Origin: Acidobacteriota bacterium
GTDB lineage: Bacteria; Acidobacteriota; Terriglobia; Acidiferrales; UBA7541
Assembly (NCBI GenBank): GCA_003131705.1
Contig: PKUY01000170.1
Span: 819 to 23,890 of the forward strand
Length of the DNA stretch: 23,072 nucleotides
Direction of reading: 5' to 3'
This document shows positions 16,668 through 23,072 of the stretch, piece after piece. The notes below the pieces were generated by a model. That model had not been told where the DNA came from. It saw only the letters and a program-made list of their open reading frames with translations, and ran no database searches. A program made the position numbers and the translations under genes. Position 1 is the first letter of the stretch. Each line of letters begins with the position of its first letter.

Positions 16668-17168
16668 CTACTTCGCAACCCATCGATGCACCACGCTGCT
16701 GTCGCCGGTGTCCGCAAGCATGTCCGCCATCGTCAGATTCAGCACCGGATGCTCCACCTCGGGAGCGATCTCGACCATCGGCACGAGCACAAATCGCCGC
16801 TCCGCCATTCGCGGGTGCGGCACCTCCAGCTCCGGTGTGCTGACGATGTCCGTCCCATATAACAAAATATCCATGTCAATTGTGCGCGGAGCCTTGAGGC
16901 CCTTGGAAACCGGCCCGCGTTGCCGCCCCAACGACCGCTCGATTTCGAGCAGCGCATTCATCAGTTGCCGCGGCATCAAATCCGTTTCCACCTCGACTAC
17001 GCAATTGAGGAACCAGCCCCCGCCGCGCACCTCCACCGGCTCGGTTTCGTAGAGCGACGACTTCCGCACCACGCTGACTCCGTGCGCGCCCAGCGCATCG
17101 ATTGCGCGCGCAATATTCTCCGCGCGATCTCCCATGTTCGACCCCAGCGATAAATAGATTGCACTCAT
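16668..17168 (-). CDS. folK: 2-amino-4-hydroxy-6-hydroxymethyldihydropteridine pyrophosphokinase (HPPK)
   Basis: This enzyme transfers pyrophosphate from ATP to 6-hydroxymethyl-7,8-dihydropterin in folate synthesis. The product is 166 residues, normal for a stand-alone HPPK. Motifs in order: LSLGSNMGDR (6-15), SSLYETEPV, FLNCVVEVETDL, LLEIERSLGRQR, the ATP/Mg-binding APRTIDMDILLYG with its DxD, and PHPRMAERRFVLVPMVEI. ATG 17168 has no clear Shine-Dalgarno sequence. A TAGAAT at 17186-17181 on the minus strand could be the -10, which would leave only about five bases of leader. No other folate genes are adjacent. Confidence 0.96.
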   Translation of the reverse strand: MSAIYLSLGSNMGDRAENIARAIDALGAHGVSVVRKSSLYETEPVEVRGGGWFLNCVVEVETDLMPRQLMNALLEIERSLGRQRGPVSKGLKAPRTIDMDILLYGTDIVSTPELEVPHPRMAERRFVLVPMVEIAPEVEHPVLNLTMADMLADTGDSSVVHRWVAK

Positions 17169-17663
17169 ATGCGAGCGAGCATTCTAGCCTGAAGTGAAGC
17201 GCTCCACGTCAGCCGTTCTCTGTGTCTCGACGGTGAAGGTAGTTTTGGGGTAGCGGAGCTTTTAGCTCGGCATGAATGGCCCGAGGAGAGAGGCGTGCCC
17301 GCGTATTTCCGTAGCGTCACGGCATGCCGTAGCCGACACACATGCCTGGCTAAGCTAGCTCTTCGACGTAGGCGGTACTACAACGCGCGGGGTGTAAGCG
17401 CTAACAACAACAGGTTTAGGCTTTTCCTTCTTCTTTTTCTTAACTTCGCGTCTGCGTGCGTCCTTGTTTCCCATGCGAAATATTCTGCCACATCTCCCCG
17501 CGAAACGGTAGCACCCGCCGTCGTGTTGTCATTCCGAGGTGCAGCCGAGGAATCTCTGTTCGTATGCGGGCATCGCTGCAACTTGGCCCGCCTGGCGACG
17601 TTGTGAAGCATCTTCTCTGGAGCGCCCCGAATCGGTGTGCGATCTGCACCACTCTTCCGGACC
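17169..17663. other. Long intergenic region with palindromes and repeat-like sequence
   Basis: About 495 nt show no coding sequence with family-like features on either strand. The region holds short palindromes: GAGCT-TTT-AGCTC (17256-17268) and ACGGCATGCCGT (17319-17330). It also has a pyrimidine-rich run (about 17418-17443) and a probable dispersed repeat at 17527-17557. It looks like a landing place for small interspersed repeats, or decayed sequence, between folK and the broken genes further right. Confidence 0.5.
17527..17557 (+). repeat. Dispersed intergenic repeat-like element (TGTCATTCCGAG...GAGGAATCTCT type)
   Basis: A 31-nt stretch begins TGTCATTCCGAGG and ends CCGAGGAATCTCT, with ATTCC and GGAAT as inverted ends. 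I recall closely similar sequence repeated many times in intergenic regions of environmental bacterial genomes, including Acidobacteriota. Only one copy is in this window, so the repeat status rests on that recollection. Confidence 0.45.
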
Positions 17664-18007
17664 TTATGCAGATTCAGCCTCTGCCTTTTTGTTTGGGGCT
17701 AATAATCGGGCAACAAACGCTCCCGCCCAATACACGATGGCGCAAACCGGTGGGGTTGTGAACATTAATTCGTAGAGACACTCCGAACTAGCGCATTTGT
17801 CAGTTGGACTCAACAAATTGTCGATGATAAGGCCCATTCGGCCGGTACTGGCGGGCGGCGGACCCATGGAAAATGCTACTTCGTGTGCGCCAACTGCAAA
17901 CCACAGCAGTGCTGGAATCCAGATCCAAACGGCGTACCGGATACCCCCTTCCGGATTGCCAAGAAACCAAGTACGGCTGCCACTGCGGTCATAAATGGAG
18001 TGAACAC
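17664..18007 (-). pseudogene. Small membrane protein, apparent -1 frameshift at a G5 run
   Basis: I do not recognise the family. Two frames join into one plausible three-helix membrane protein. The first frame, from about GTG 18007, encodes FTPFMTAVAAVLGFLAIRKG. At five consecutive G (minus strand, 17948-17944) one missing base moves reading to the frame encoding GIRYAVWIWIPALLWFAVGAHEVAF, then MGPPPASTGRMGLIIDNLL, a third helix (TTPPVCAIVYWAGAFVARLL) and stop at 17664. Without the shift, frame one runs to 17876 with no sensible tail. The downstream frame is also open from a TTG at 18017, giving a 117-residue protein without helix one, so an intact shorter gene is possible. An assembly error in the homopolymer is another explanation. 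Confidence 0.45.
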
Positions 18008-18046
18008 GTCCAGGCAAGTGTTGTAGAGCCTTCCCCCAAGCGCACC

Positions 18047-18436
18047 TTCGGGGATGAATCGATGCAGCGCTTCGTCCATCCGTTCGCGAACTTCGCCATC
18101 ATCTAACACGCTTACATCATCCAGCATCACGTGCCGGGCCACCGTGCCGCTTCCTTGTAATCATTTGCGCGGGTCGGGGAGCTTGGCTCCCTCAGACCTG
18201 CCCGGCGAGGGTAAAGCACGATCGAAAAATCGGTCCGACGGCCGTTCGCTGGACCCAAATCCGATCACGAGCGCGTTGTAATTGTCGTAGACCAACTCGA
18301 TCGCATTGGGCAGGCGCTTGCGCATCTTGACGAGCGCCCGGCGCCCGAGCGTCGCCAATTCGGGAGGGAATCTGGCAAGGAACGAGTCGAGTTGCTTTTG
18401 AGAGCTCGCGGCCGCTTTGGAAGATTTTCTTTTCAC
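18047..18436 (-). pseudogene. Decayed DUF1801-like protein gene
   Basis: The N-terminal part starts at GTG 18436, directly behind the ruvB stop. It contains FLARFPPELATLGRRALVKMRKRLPNAIELVYDNYNALVIGFG, which I recall as the DUF1801-like pattern. After SERPSD the frame breaks: a +1 frame briefly gives FSIVLYPR, the expected next segment, and the original frame returns at GAKLPDPRK. The expected Trp-Val-x-Leu-Phe-Phe-Leu part is missing, and a TGA follows (18163-18161). The same frame then continues with LQGSGTVARHVMLDD and EVRERMDEALHRF, the usual C-terminus. At least one indel, a small deletion and one nonsense codon make this a pseudogene rather than a single sequencing error. From GTG 18142 a fragment with AAGGAA upstream could still be translated. 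Confidence 0.65.
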
Positions 18437-19465
18437 TTAGCTGAAAAGGCCCGGCTGCCGCCGAGGTTCTTCCTTGCCGAAATGTTTATAGGCGAGCGCG
18501 GTCGCCACGCGTCCGCGCTGCGTCCGGTCCAGCAGGCCGAGCTGCATCAGATACGGCTCGTACATTTCTTCAATCGCGTCTTCTTCTTCGCTAAGCGACG
18601 CGGCAATGGTGTTCAGCCCCACCGGCCCGCCATTGTACTTCTCGATGATCGTGAGCATCAGATTGCGATCGACCTCATCGAGGCCGTGCTCGTCCACGCA
18701 AAGCATGGCCAGCGCGTCGCGCGCTACCCCCAGCGTGATGTGGCCCTGCGCGCGAACTTCAGCATAGTCGCGGACGCGCCGCAGCAATCGATTCGCGACG
18801 CGCGGCGTGCCCCGGCTGCGTCGCGCGATTTCGCTGGCGCCCGGCTCGTCCATCGTGATGCCCATGATCTTCGCGGATCGGACCACGATGCGCAGCAAAT
18901 CTTCCGGCGAGTAAAATTCCAGCCGGTGGACGATGCCGAATCGAGACCTCAACGGCGCCATGATCAGGCCCGCGCGCGTCGTTGCTCCGATCAGCGTGAA
19001 CCGGTTCAATTGATATGGATGCACCCGCGCCCCTGGCCCCTGGCCGATGATCAAGTCCACGCGAAAATCCTCCATCGCGGGATAGAGAATCTCCTCGAGC
19101 GCCGGCTGTAAGCGATGAATCTCGTCGAGGAAAAGAAAATCGCCCGGATCGAGCGATGTGAGCACCGCCGTGAGGTCGCCTTTCTTTTCGAGCAGCGGCC
19201 CGGAGCTGATCTTGATCGACGAGCCCATTTCGTTCGCCAGGATTTGCGCCAGAGTCGTCTTGCCCAACCCGGGAGGACCGTAGAGCAGAACGTGGTCGAG
19301 CGCTTCCCCGCGCGCCCGCGCCGCTTCCACGGCGATTTGCAGATTTTCTTTAACGCGATCCTGCCCGATATAATCGGAAAAAGTCGACGGGCGGACGCTG
19401 GCCTCGACCCGCGCGTCTTCGTCCGACGCCTTCCCGGAAACAATCCGATTCCGCTCGTCCGTCAT
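18437..19465 (-). CDS. ruvB: Holliday junction branch migration ATPase RuvB
   Basis: This is the hexameric AAA+ motor that drives branch migration with RuvA. The product is 342 residues from ATG 19465. Motifs: the [12 protein letters not shown]-terminus, Walker [10 protein letters not shown], Walker [10 protein letters not shown], sensor 1 IGATTRAG, and the arginine finger in [11 protein letters not shown]. The sensor-2/lid region is [21 protein letters not shown], and a C-terminal winged helix ends in [20 protein letters not shown] lies just before ATG 19465. A GTG at 19510 would add 15 residues without a ribosome-binding site, and 342 fits the family. It follows the ABM-like gene by 81 nt and the decayed DUF1801-like gene begins right at its stop. 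ruvC is not in the window. Confidence 0.97.
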   Translation of the reverse strand: MTDERNRIVSGKASDEDARVEASVRPSTFSDYIGQDRVKENLQIAVEAARARGEALDHVLLYGPPGLGKTTLAQILANEMGSSIKISSGPLLEKKGDLTAVLTSLDPGDFLFLDEIHRLQPALEEILYPAMEDFRVDLIIGQGPGARVHPYQLNRFTLIGATTRAGLIMAPLRSRFGIVHRLEFYSPEDLLRIVVRSAKIMGITMDEPGASEIARRSRGTPRVANRLLRRVRDYAEVRAQGHITLGVARDALAMLCVDEHGLDEVDRNLMLTIIEKYNGGPVGLNTIAASLSEEEDAIEEMYEPYLMQLGLLDRTQRGRVATALAYKHFGKEEPRRQPGLFS

Positions 19466-19546
19466 TTTCTCCAACACCTGCCACACCCTGTTGCTGTCAT
19501 CCTCAGTCACGCGTAGGCGGACGAGGGATCTGTCTTTCTCCAGGAG

Positions 19547-19843
19547 CTATTCTTCGAACACGCCGACGCGCCGCTCGCTTTCGGTGAGCGAATCGCAGGA
19601 GCGATCCAGCTCCGCATATTCCTTCGCGAAACGTTCCCGCATTTCGTGCTGCGACGCCGCGCTGTGCCAGCGGTCAACTGTGAGATAGCGGCGTGTGTTT
19701 TCCGTATCGCGCAGGAGCAGCGTCCCGTCATAGCCACTGTTCTTGCGAAAAAGCTCGACCCAGGGGCCGGAGCTCGCATACGTCTTCTCGAATTCTTGCA
19801 CTTTATCCGCACGCGCAACAAATTCCCAAACAAAGCGGACCAT
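19547..19843 (-). CDS. Small ABM-like dimeric alpha/beta-barrel protein
   Basis: The product is 98 residues: MVRFVWEFVARADKVQEFEKTY, then WVELFRKNSGYDGTLLLRD, YLTVDRWHSAASQHEMRE and a C-terminal FAKEYAELDRSCDSLTESE. The strand-helix-strand-strand-helix layout and the VDRW(H) strand match the antibiotic-biosynthesis-monooxygenase (ABM)/stress-responsive barrel superfamily, whose members act as dimers. Catalytic function cannot be assigned. Translation is strongly supported by AAAGGAGG five bases before ATG 19843. It lies between ruvA (21 nt away) and ruvB and is surely co-transcribed with them, although no link to recombination is known. The family call is moderate. Confidence 0.8.
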   Translation of the reverse strand: MVRFVWEFVARADKVQEFEKTYASSGPWVELFRKNSGYDGTLLLRDTENTRRYLTVDRWHSAASQHEMRERFAKEYAELDRSCDSLTESERRVGVFEE

Positions 19844-19864
19844 GTCAGCCTCCTTTCATACGAT

Positions 19865-20491
19865 TCAGTCCCCCTGGCCCGCGCGCGCGCTTTTCTGCAT
19901 CGCTGAGTTCCCCAAAATCTGAAGCGCCGCGCGCAATAATTTCTCGAAGTCCGTATCCGCGGTAATGCCTGCCTTCTCGATGGCTTTCTCCACCGAACGC
20001 GCATCATAGCCCAGATTTACCAGCGCCGAGGCCACGTCGGATTCAAGCTGCGATCCCGTGGCCCGCTTCCCTGCGGCGGGAATGTCCACCACGGCGAGCT
20101 TGTCGCGCAACTCCACCACCATGCGCTCCGCCGTTTTCTTGCCCACGCCCGGAATGCGCACGAGCTGCGCGATATCGCCTTTCCGGATCGCGGGAATCAA
20201 ATCTTCCAGGCCCATTCCCGAAAGAATTTTCAGCGCGAGAGAGGGTCCAACTCCGGACGCCGAAATCAGCAGTTCGAAGCAGTGCTTTTCGCGCGACGTG
20301 AGGAAACCGTAGAGCGAAAACTGATCCTCGCGAACGTGCGTGTGAATCAGAAGCGTCGTCTCCTCGTGCAGGGCGCCGAGGCCGGCGAACGTCGAGAGGG
20401 GAATTTGTACCTGATAGCCCACCCCGCTCACGTCGAGCAGGATGAGATTGGGACGCTTGTCAATCAACTTGCCGCGGAGCGAGCCGATCAT
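19865..20491 (-). CDS. ruvA: Holliday junction DNA-binding protein RuvA
   Basis: This protein forms tetramers that hold four-way junctions and load RuvB. The product is 208 residues. Domain I is the OB fold MIGSLRGKLIDKRPNLILLDVSGVGYQV. Domain II carries two helix-hairpin-helix motifs (SGVGPSLALKILSGM and IPGVGKKTAERMVVELRDK). After an Ala-rich linker, domain III (LESDVASALVNLGYDARSVEKAI) binds RuvB. The MIGxLRG start is invariant in the family, so ATG 20491 is secure. There is no Shine-Dalgarno sequence, and the promoter -10 ends only eight bases upstream, so the mRNA is probably leaderless or nearly so. First gene of ruvA-ABM-ruvB. Confidence 0.97.
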   Translation of the reverse strand: MIGSLRGKLIDKRPNLILLDVSGVGYQVQIPLSTFAGLGALHEETTLLIHTHVREDQFSLYGFLTSREKHCFELLISASGVGPSLALKILSGMGLEDLIPAIRKGDIAQLVRIPGVGKKTAERMVVELRDKLAVVDIPAAGKRATGSQLESDVASALVNLGYDARSVEKAIEKAGITADTDFEKLLRAALQILGNSAMQKSARAGQGD

Positions 20492-20499
20492 GCGAAGCG

Positions 20500-20528
20500 A
20501 TTATGGGTTAGGGCTACGAGGGTGTCAA
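20500..20528 (-). promoter_or_regulatory. Near-consensus sigma70 promoter of ruvA operon
   Basis: On the minus strand there is a perfect TTGACA at 20528-20523, a 17-nt spacer, and CATAAT at 20505-20500. Start is predicted around 20493, within about two bases of the ruvA ATG. This is the best promoter match in the window. Confidence 0.7.
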
Positions 20529-20673
20529 CGCAGGTACCGATGAGGCAAAACGCGAATTGGCCTGCGGAACTTGGTGCGCATATACGGAAATTCGGATACT
20601 GGCATGCGGGTCCAAAATTAGAAATCTGCTAAGTCAAAGAGGAATCAGAGCCCCGGATTTCGTTAGCACGTCG

Positions 20674-20692
20674 CGCGAAAATATTTTTCGCG
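20674..20692. promoter_or_regulatory. Perfect inverted repeat upstream of the small secreted protein gene
   Basis: CGCGAAAA-TAT-TTTTCGCG has two perfect 8-bp arms around three bases, between the divergent ruvA and 20790 genes. It could be an operator or a small hairpin. It lies about 150 nt upstream of the ruvA promoter and 98 nt upstream of ATG 20790. No binding protein can be named. Confidence 0.4.
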
Positions 20693-20789
20693 AAGTTTCA
20701 TGAACGTCGCGTGCGATTTTGCTTTCCTCGCGAGTGGCTCCGCGTCTAAGTGCGTGCAAGGGGTGGATACGATCGAGGAGGAAACAACG

Positions 20790-21140
20790 ATGTCCCGGAA
20801 AACAAGTTTTCTTTTTACGATTCTTGTCGCTCTGGTGCTTGCAATGCCGCTCGCGGCCCGCGGCGTCTCAGCGAACACTTCGAAATCAACCAACGCCACA
20901 ATGGATATCTTGAGCCAGGTCTCATTGGCCGGCAAGCAGCTGAAGCCGGGAACCTACTCCATCTCTGCGGACGATTCCAAGGTGACGGTGGCCAGGGATG
21001 GCAAGGTAATCGCCGAGGCGCCGGTGCAATGGAAAGATGGGACCAGCAAGGCCAGATATTCCAACATCGTGACCGTGGGCGATCAAGTCAAGGAAATTCA
21101 TTTCGGTGGAAAGATGCGTTACGTCGAAATCGCCGAATAG
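20790..21140 (+). CDS. Small secreted beta-rich hypothetical protein
   Basis: The product is 116 residues with a signal peptide (MSRKTSFLFTILVALVLAMP, cleavage near GVSA-NTS). The mature part of about 85 residues looks like a small beta sandwich: ATMDILSQVSLAGKQLKPGTYSI, KVTVARDGKVIAEAPVQW, SNIVTVGDQVKEIHFGGKM. I recall many such short secreted proteins in Acidobacteriota, with the LKPGTY and EIHFGG patterns, but none with a known role. GAGGAGG lies eight bases before ATG 20790. The frame is open 5' to 20700, but that part is not signal-like and contains the ribosome-binding site. It appears monocistronic, divergent from ruvA and convergent with the aldolase gene. Confidence 0.82.
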   Translation: MSRKTSFLFTILVALVLAMPLAARGVSANTSKSTNATMDILSQVSLAGKQLKPGTYSISADDSKVTVARDGKVIAEAPVQWKDGTSKARYSNIVTVGDQVKEIHFGGKMRYVEIAE

Positions 21141-21255
21141 GAATTTCGCTGGAAAAGTACGGCAGCAGGGGGGGTGTGCGATCCCCGCCAGCACTTAGCG
21201 AAAAGTTTCGGCGAAAAGCTTTATCGAGAATTTCAGCACGACTTCCAGCAGAGCT

Positions 21256-22104
21256 TCAGCGGACGGAGCGATCCCTGCGGACCGCTTCATCGATCAGAGT
21301 TTCGAGTTCGCGTCGCGTGAGCGTCACGCGCTCGGGCGTGCCGGATTCCGAAGCAGCTGAAGTCGCCGGCGCCGCGGAGGCGGCCGATTGCGCTCCCGCG
21401 GCGTAACGCGCCCGCGCCGCATGCAGTTTCTCCACGTCTCCGCCCGACAGCAAAACCTGCTTGCCGAGAAGTTCGGTTACCAGCGCGACGCGCGCAAAGT
21501 GTTCCGTAGTTTCCATTCGCAAAAACGCATCGAGAAGATCCGGCCCGTACGTAACGACGCCGTGATTCGCCATCAGAATCGAATCGTGTCCCTGGACGAG
21601 CGGCGCCATCGTGCACGTCAACTCGGACGTGCCCGGCGTGCCGTAGCGCGCCACCGGCACGGTGCCCAGTCCGATCACCAACTCGCACAGAATGGGCTTG
21701 TCGAGCGGTATGCCGGCCGCTGCGTAGCCTGTCGCCGTCGGCGGATGCGCGTGGCACACGGCGTTGACGTCGGGCCGGAGCCGGTAGATCAGCAAATGCA
21801 TCGCGAGCTCGGACGACGCCTTTCGCAATCCGCTCACTCTGCACCCTTCGGAATCGATGATGACCAGGTCTTCCGGGGTCATCATGCCCTTGCTGATGGA
21901 CGTGGGCGTAATCAGAATGCGGTCCGCCCCGAGCCGCAGAGATACATTTCCATCCGTCGCTGCGGCGTAACCGCGCTCGTGAAGCCAGCGGCCGACCGCG
22001 CAAATATCGCGGCGATGTTCCTCTTCCGTCTTTACGGCACCGTGGGATATCGATTCAGGGATCACTGGTCCCTCCGCTAATGTCCGGGGCGCGTATTTAG
22101 GCAT
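21256..22104 (-). CDS. Class II aldolase/adducin-family protein with possible C-terminal encapsulation peptide
   Basis: The product is 282 residues. The core (about 28-225) is an L-fuculose-phosphate-aldolase-like fold: DGNVSLRL (51-58), [23 protein letters not shown] with Glu99, CHAHPPTA with His118 and His120, and MANHGVV with His181. These supply the Zn ligands and catalytic acid of class II sugar-phosphate aldolases. The substrate (for example fuculose or rhamnulose phosphate) cannot be decided. A low-complexity Ala/Ser linker (about 235-256) leads to an amphipathic helix ([16 protein letters not shown], 260-275), the layout of microcompartment encapsulation peptides. The ATG overlaps the dehydrogenase stop by eight bases (ATGCCTAA), so translation is coupled. 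No shell gene is in the window. Confidence 0.88.
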   Translation of the reverse strand: MPKYAPRTLAEGPVIPESISHGAVKTEEEHRRDICAVGRWLHERGYAAATDGNVSLRLGADRILITPTSISKGMMTPEDLVIIDSEGCRVSGLRKASSELAMHLLIYRLRPDVNAVCHAHPPTATGYAAAGIPLDKPILCELVIGLGTVPVARYGTPGTSELTCTMAPLVQGHDSILMANHGVVTYGPDLLDAFLRMETTEHFARVALVTELLGKQVLLSGGDVEKLHAARARYAAGAQSAASAAPATSAASESGTPERVTLTRRELETLIDEAVRRDRSVR

Positions 22105-23072
22105 AAAATCCGCGGAGTTTCAAGGCCCTAGCTACTCGGTCAATTGCCACGATGTAGGCAGCTATACGATTGTTTACTCCGTGCGTTTCGGCATAACGCA
22201 CGACTTCGTCGAAGCTGTGCTCCATCATATCCTGCAGACGTTCATTCACTTCGCTCTCGCGCCAGAAAAATCCCTGACGATCCTGCACCCACTCGAAATA
22301 ACTGACGGTGACGCCACCCGCGTTTCCGAGAATATCCGGGATGATAAAGATATTCTTTTCATCGATGATTCCGTCGGCATGCGACGTCGTTGGGCCATTC
22401 GCTCCTTCGCACAGAATTCGGCAATTGAGGCGATGGGCATTTTGCGAAGTGATCTGATTTTCGGTCGCAGCGGGCACGAGAATATCGCACGGACGGAAAA
22501 GCACTTCTTGCGAGGATACTTTTTCTCCGCCGCCGGCGAATTCGGGCAAAGGTCTTCCCTGTTTATAAACCCAGTCGTAGAGTTTAGGAATGTCAATGCC
22601 ATTCTCGTTGTAGAGGCCGCCGTGTATATCGGCTGCTCCGATAATTTTGTAACCCGCTGCGTGCATTAGCAGCGAAGCCTCCGAACCCACGTTGCCGAAA
22701 CCCTGAATGATGACGCGACAGCCCTCGCGCTTCATCTTGAGTTTTGCGAGAGCTTTGTCGCAACAGATCATCAAGCCGCGGCCGGTCGCTTCCTTGCGCC
22801 CTTGCGAACCGCCCAGTTCCAGCGGTTTTCCTGTGACCACAGCCGTGGTGGCCTGCCGCACGTGCATCGAGTAGGTGTCCATTATCCAGGCCATGATTTG
22901 CTCGTTCGTGCCGATATCGGGGGCCGGAATGTCGCGCTCGGGTCCAAACCAATCGGCCAAGGATGCCGTGTAGCGGCGGGTGACGCGTTCCAGCTCGGAT
23001 TTCGAAAGCTTCGAGGGATCGCAAATCACGCCGCCTTTCGCGCCGCCAAACGGAATGTTGACGACCGCGCAT
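22097..23072 (-). CDS. Glu/Leu/Phe/Val dehydrogenase (glutamate dehydrogenase family), 5'-truncated by window edge
   Basis: About 324 C-terminal residues are visible. The frame is open to the right edge; the N-terminal roughly 100 residues are outside. Near the edge, [15 protein letters not shown] matches the family active-site signature with the catalytic Lys in GGAKGG. Next come [35 protein letters not shown], the Rossmann loop GFGNVGSEA for NAD(P), and EGANGPTT and [14 protein letters not shown], all typical of glutamate dehydrogenases that oxidatively deaminate glutamate to 2-oxoglutarate. Coenzyme preference cannot be fixed from the fragment; an Asp (AADIHGG) after the second strand suggests NAD. 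It is upstream of the aldolase gene and overlaps its start. Confidence 0.95.
   Translation of the reverse strand, partial: CAVVNIPFGGAKGGVICDPSKLSKSELERVTRRYTASLADWFGPERDIPAPDIGTNEQIMAWIMDTYSMHVRQATTAVVTGKPLELGGSQGRKEATGRGLMICCDKALAKLKMKREGCRVIIQGFGNVGSEASLLMHAAGYKIIGAADIHGGLYNENGIDIPKLYDWVYKQGRPLPEFAGGGEKVSSQEVLFRPCDILVPAATENQITSQNAHRLNCRILCEGANGPTTSHADGIIDEKNIFIIPDILGNAGGVTVSYFEWVQDRQGFFWRESEVNERLQDMMEHSFDEVVRYAETHGVNNRIAAYIVAIDRVARALKLRGFYA

Noticed and set aside
17378..17652. Short minus-strand open frames in the repeat-bearing intergenic region
   Set aside because: They run through repeat-like sequence, have Arg/Ser-rich composition and no ribosome-binding site.
21141..21255. Possible bidirectional terminator between the secreted protein and aldolase genes
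   Set aside because: A G-run and CCCCGCC could pair, but the stem is imperfect and no T-tract follows on either strand.
20750..21406. 218-codon plus-strand frame overlapping the small secreted protein in another phase
   Set aside because: The frame encoding the signal peptide has the GAGGAGG site; this one has no family features and runs into the opposing aldolase gene.
21388..22080. 230-codon plus-strand open frame opposite the aldolase gene
   Set aside because: Antisense shadow with no recognisable family features; the aldolase motifs are unambiguous.
1..23072. CRISPR array, tRNA/rRNA genes, transposase or phage genes
   Set aside because: I looked for regularly spaced repeats, tRNA-like cloverleaf sequence and mobile-element motifs and saw none; the gene content is chromosomal housekeeping.

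Overview
The window looks like a chromosomal segment of an Acidobacteriota (Acidobacteriia-type) bacterium. This is inferred from the high GC content, strong GC preference at third codon positions, an EmrAB/TolC cassette under a TetR regulator, SYLF-domain and small secreted beta-rich proteins, and an atypical receiver protein of a kind I recall from that phylum. No sequence search was run, so the taxonomy is inference. Nearly all the window is core or housekeeping sequence; I see no prophage, transposon, CRISPR array or RNA gene.

Layout. (1) Positions 1-7146, minus strand: a tight five-gene run dacB > LOG-family gene > mutS2 > dnaG > der (der is cut by the left edge). Gaps are -4, 43, 25 and -1 nt. 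A perfect -10 hexamer lies 5' of dacB. (2) 7275-7997, plus: a secreted SYLF/YSC84 lipid-binding protein, divergent from dacB. (3) 8086-14002, plus: tetR, a TolC-type channel, an EmrA-type fusion protein, an EmrB-type DHA2 transporter and a cytidylate-kinase-like gene. A palindrome over the -10 of the tetR promoter is the likely self-operator. (4) 14042-15822, minus: an SplB-like radical SAM protein and a VOC protein. (5) 16005-16643, plus: a receiver-domain protein with Asn at the phospho-acceptor position. (6) 16668-17168, minus: folK. (7) 17169-18436: a low-coding zone with a dispersed-repeat-like element, a frameshifted small membrane protein and a decayed DUF1801-like gene. (8) 18437-20491, minus: ruvA, a small ABM-fold gene and ruvB, with a near-consensus promoter so close to ruvA that the transcript should be almost leaderless. 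(9) 20790-21140, plus: a small secreted protein. (10) 21256-23072, minus: a Glu/Leu/Phe/Val dehydrogenase (cut by the right edge) overlapping a class II aldolase whose C-terminal linker and helix resemble a microcompartment encapsulation peptide.

How the genes work together. The first block joins peptidoglycan trimming, replication priming, recombination/ribosome-rescue ATPase and ribosome assembly functions. The second makes a complete tripartite efflux pump controlled by its own repressor. RuvA and RuvB form the Holliday-junction branch-migration motor. I did not find a clear new multi-gene system. The most worthwhile leads are the aldolase tail, the Asn-substituted receiver, the decay zone behind ruvB, the efflux operator, and the kinase-like gene at the end of the efflux operon.
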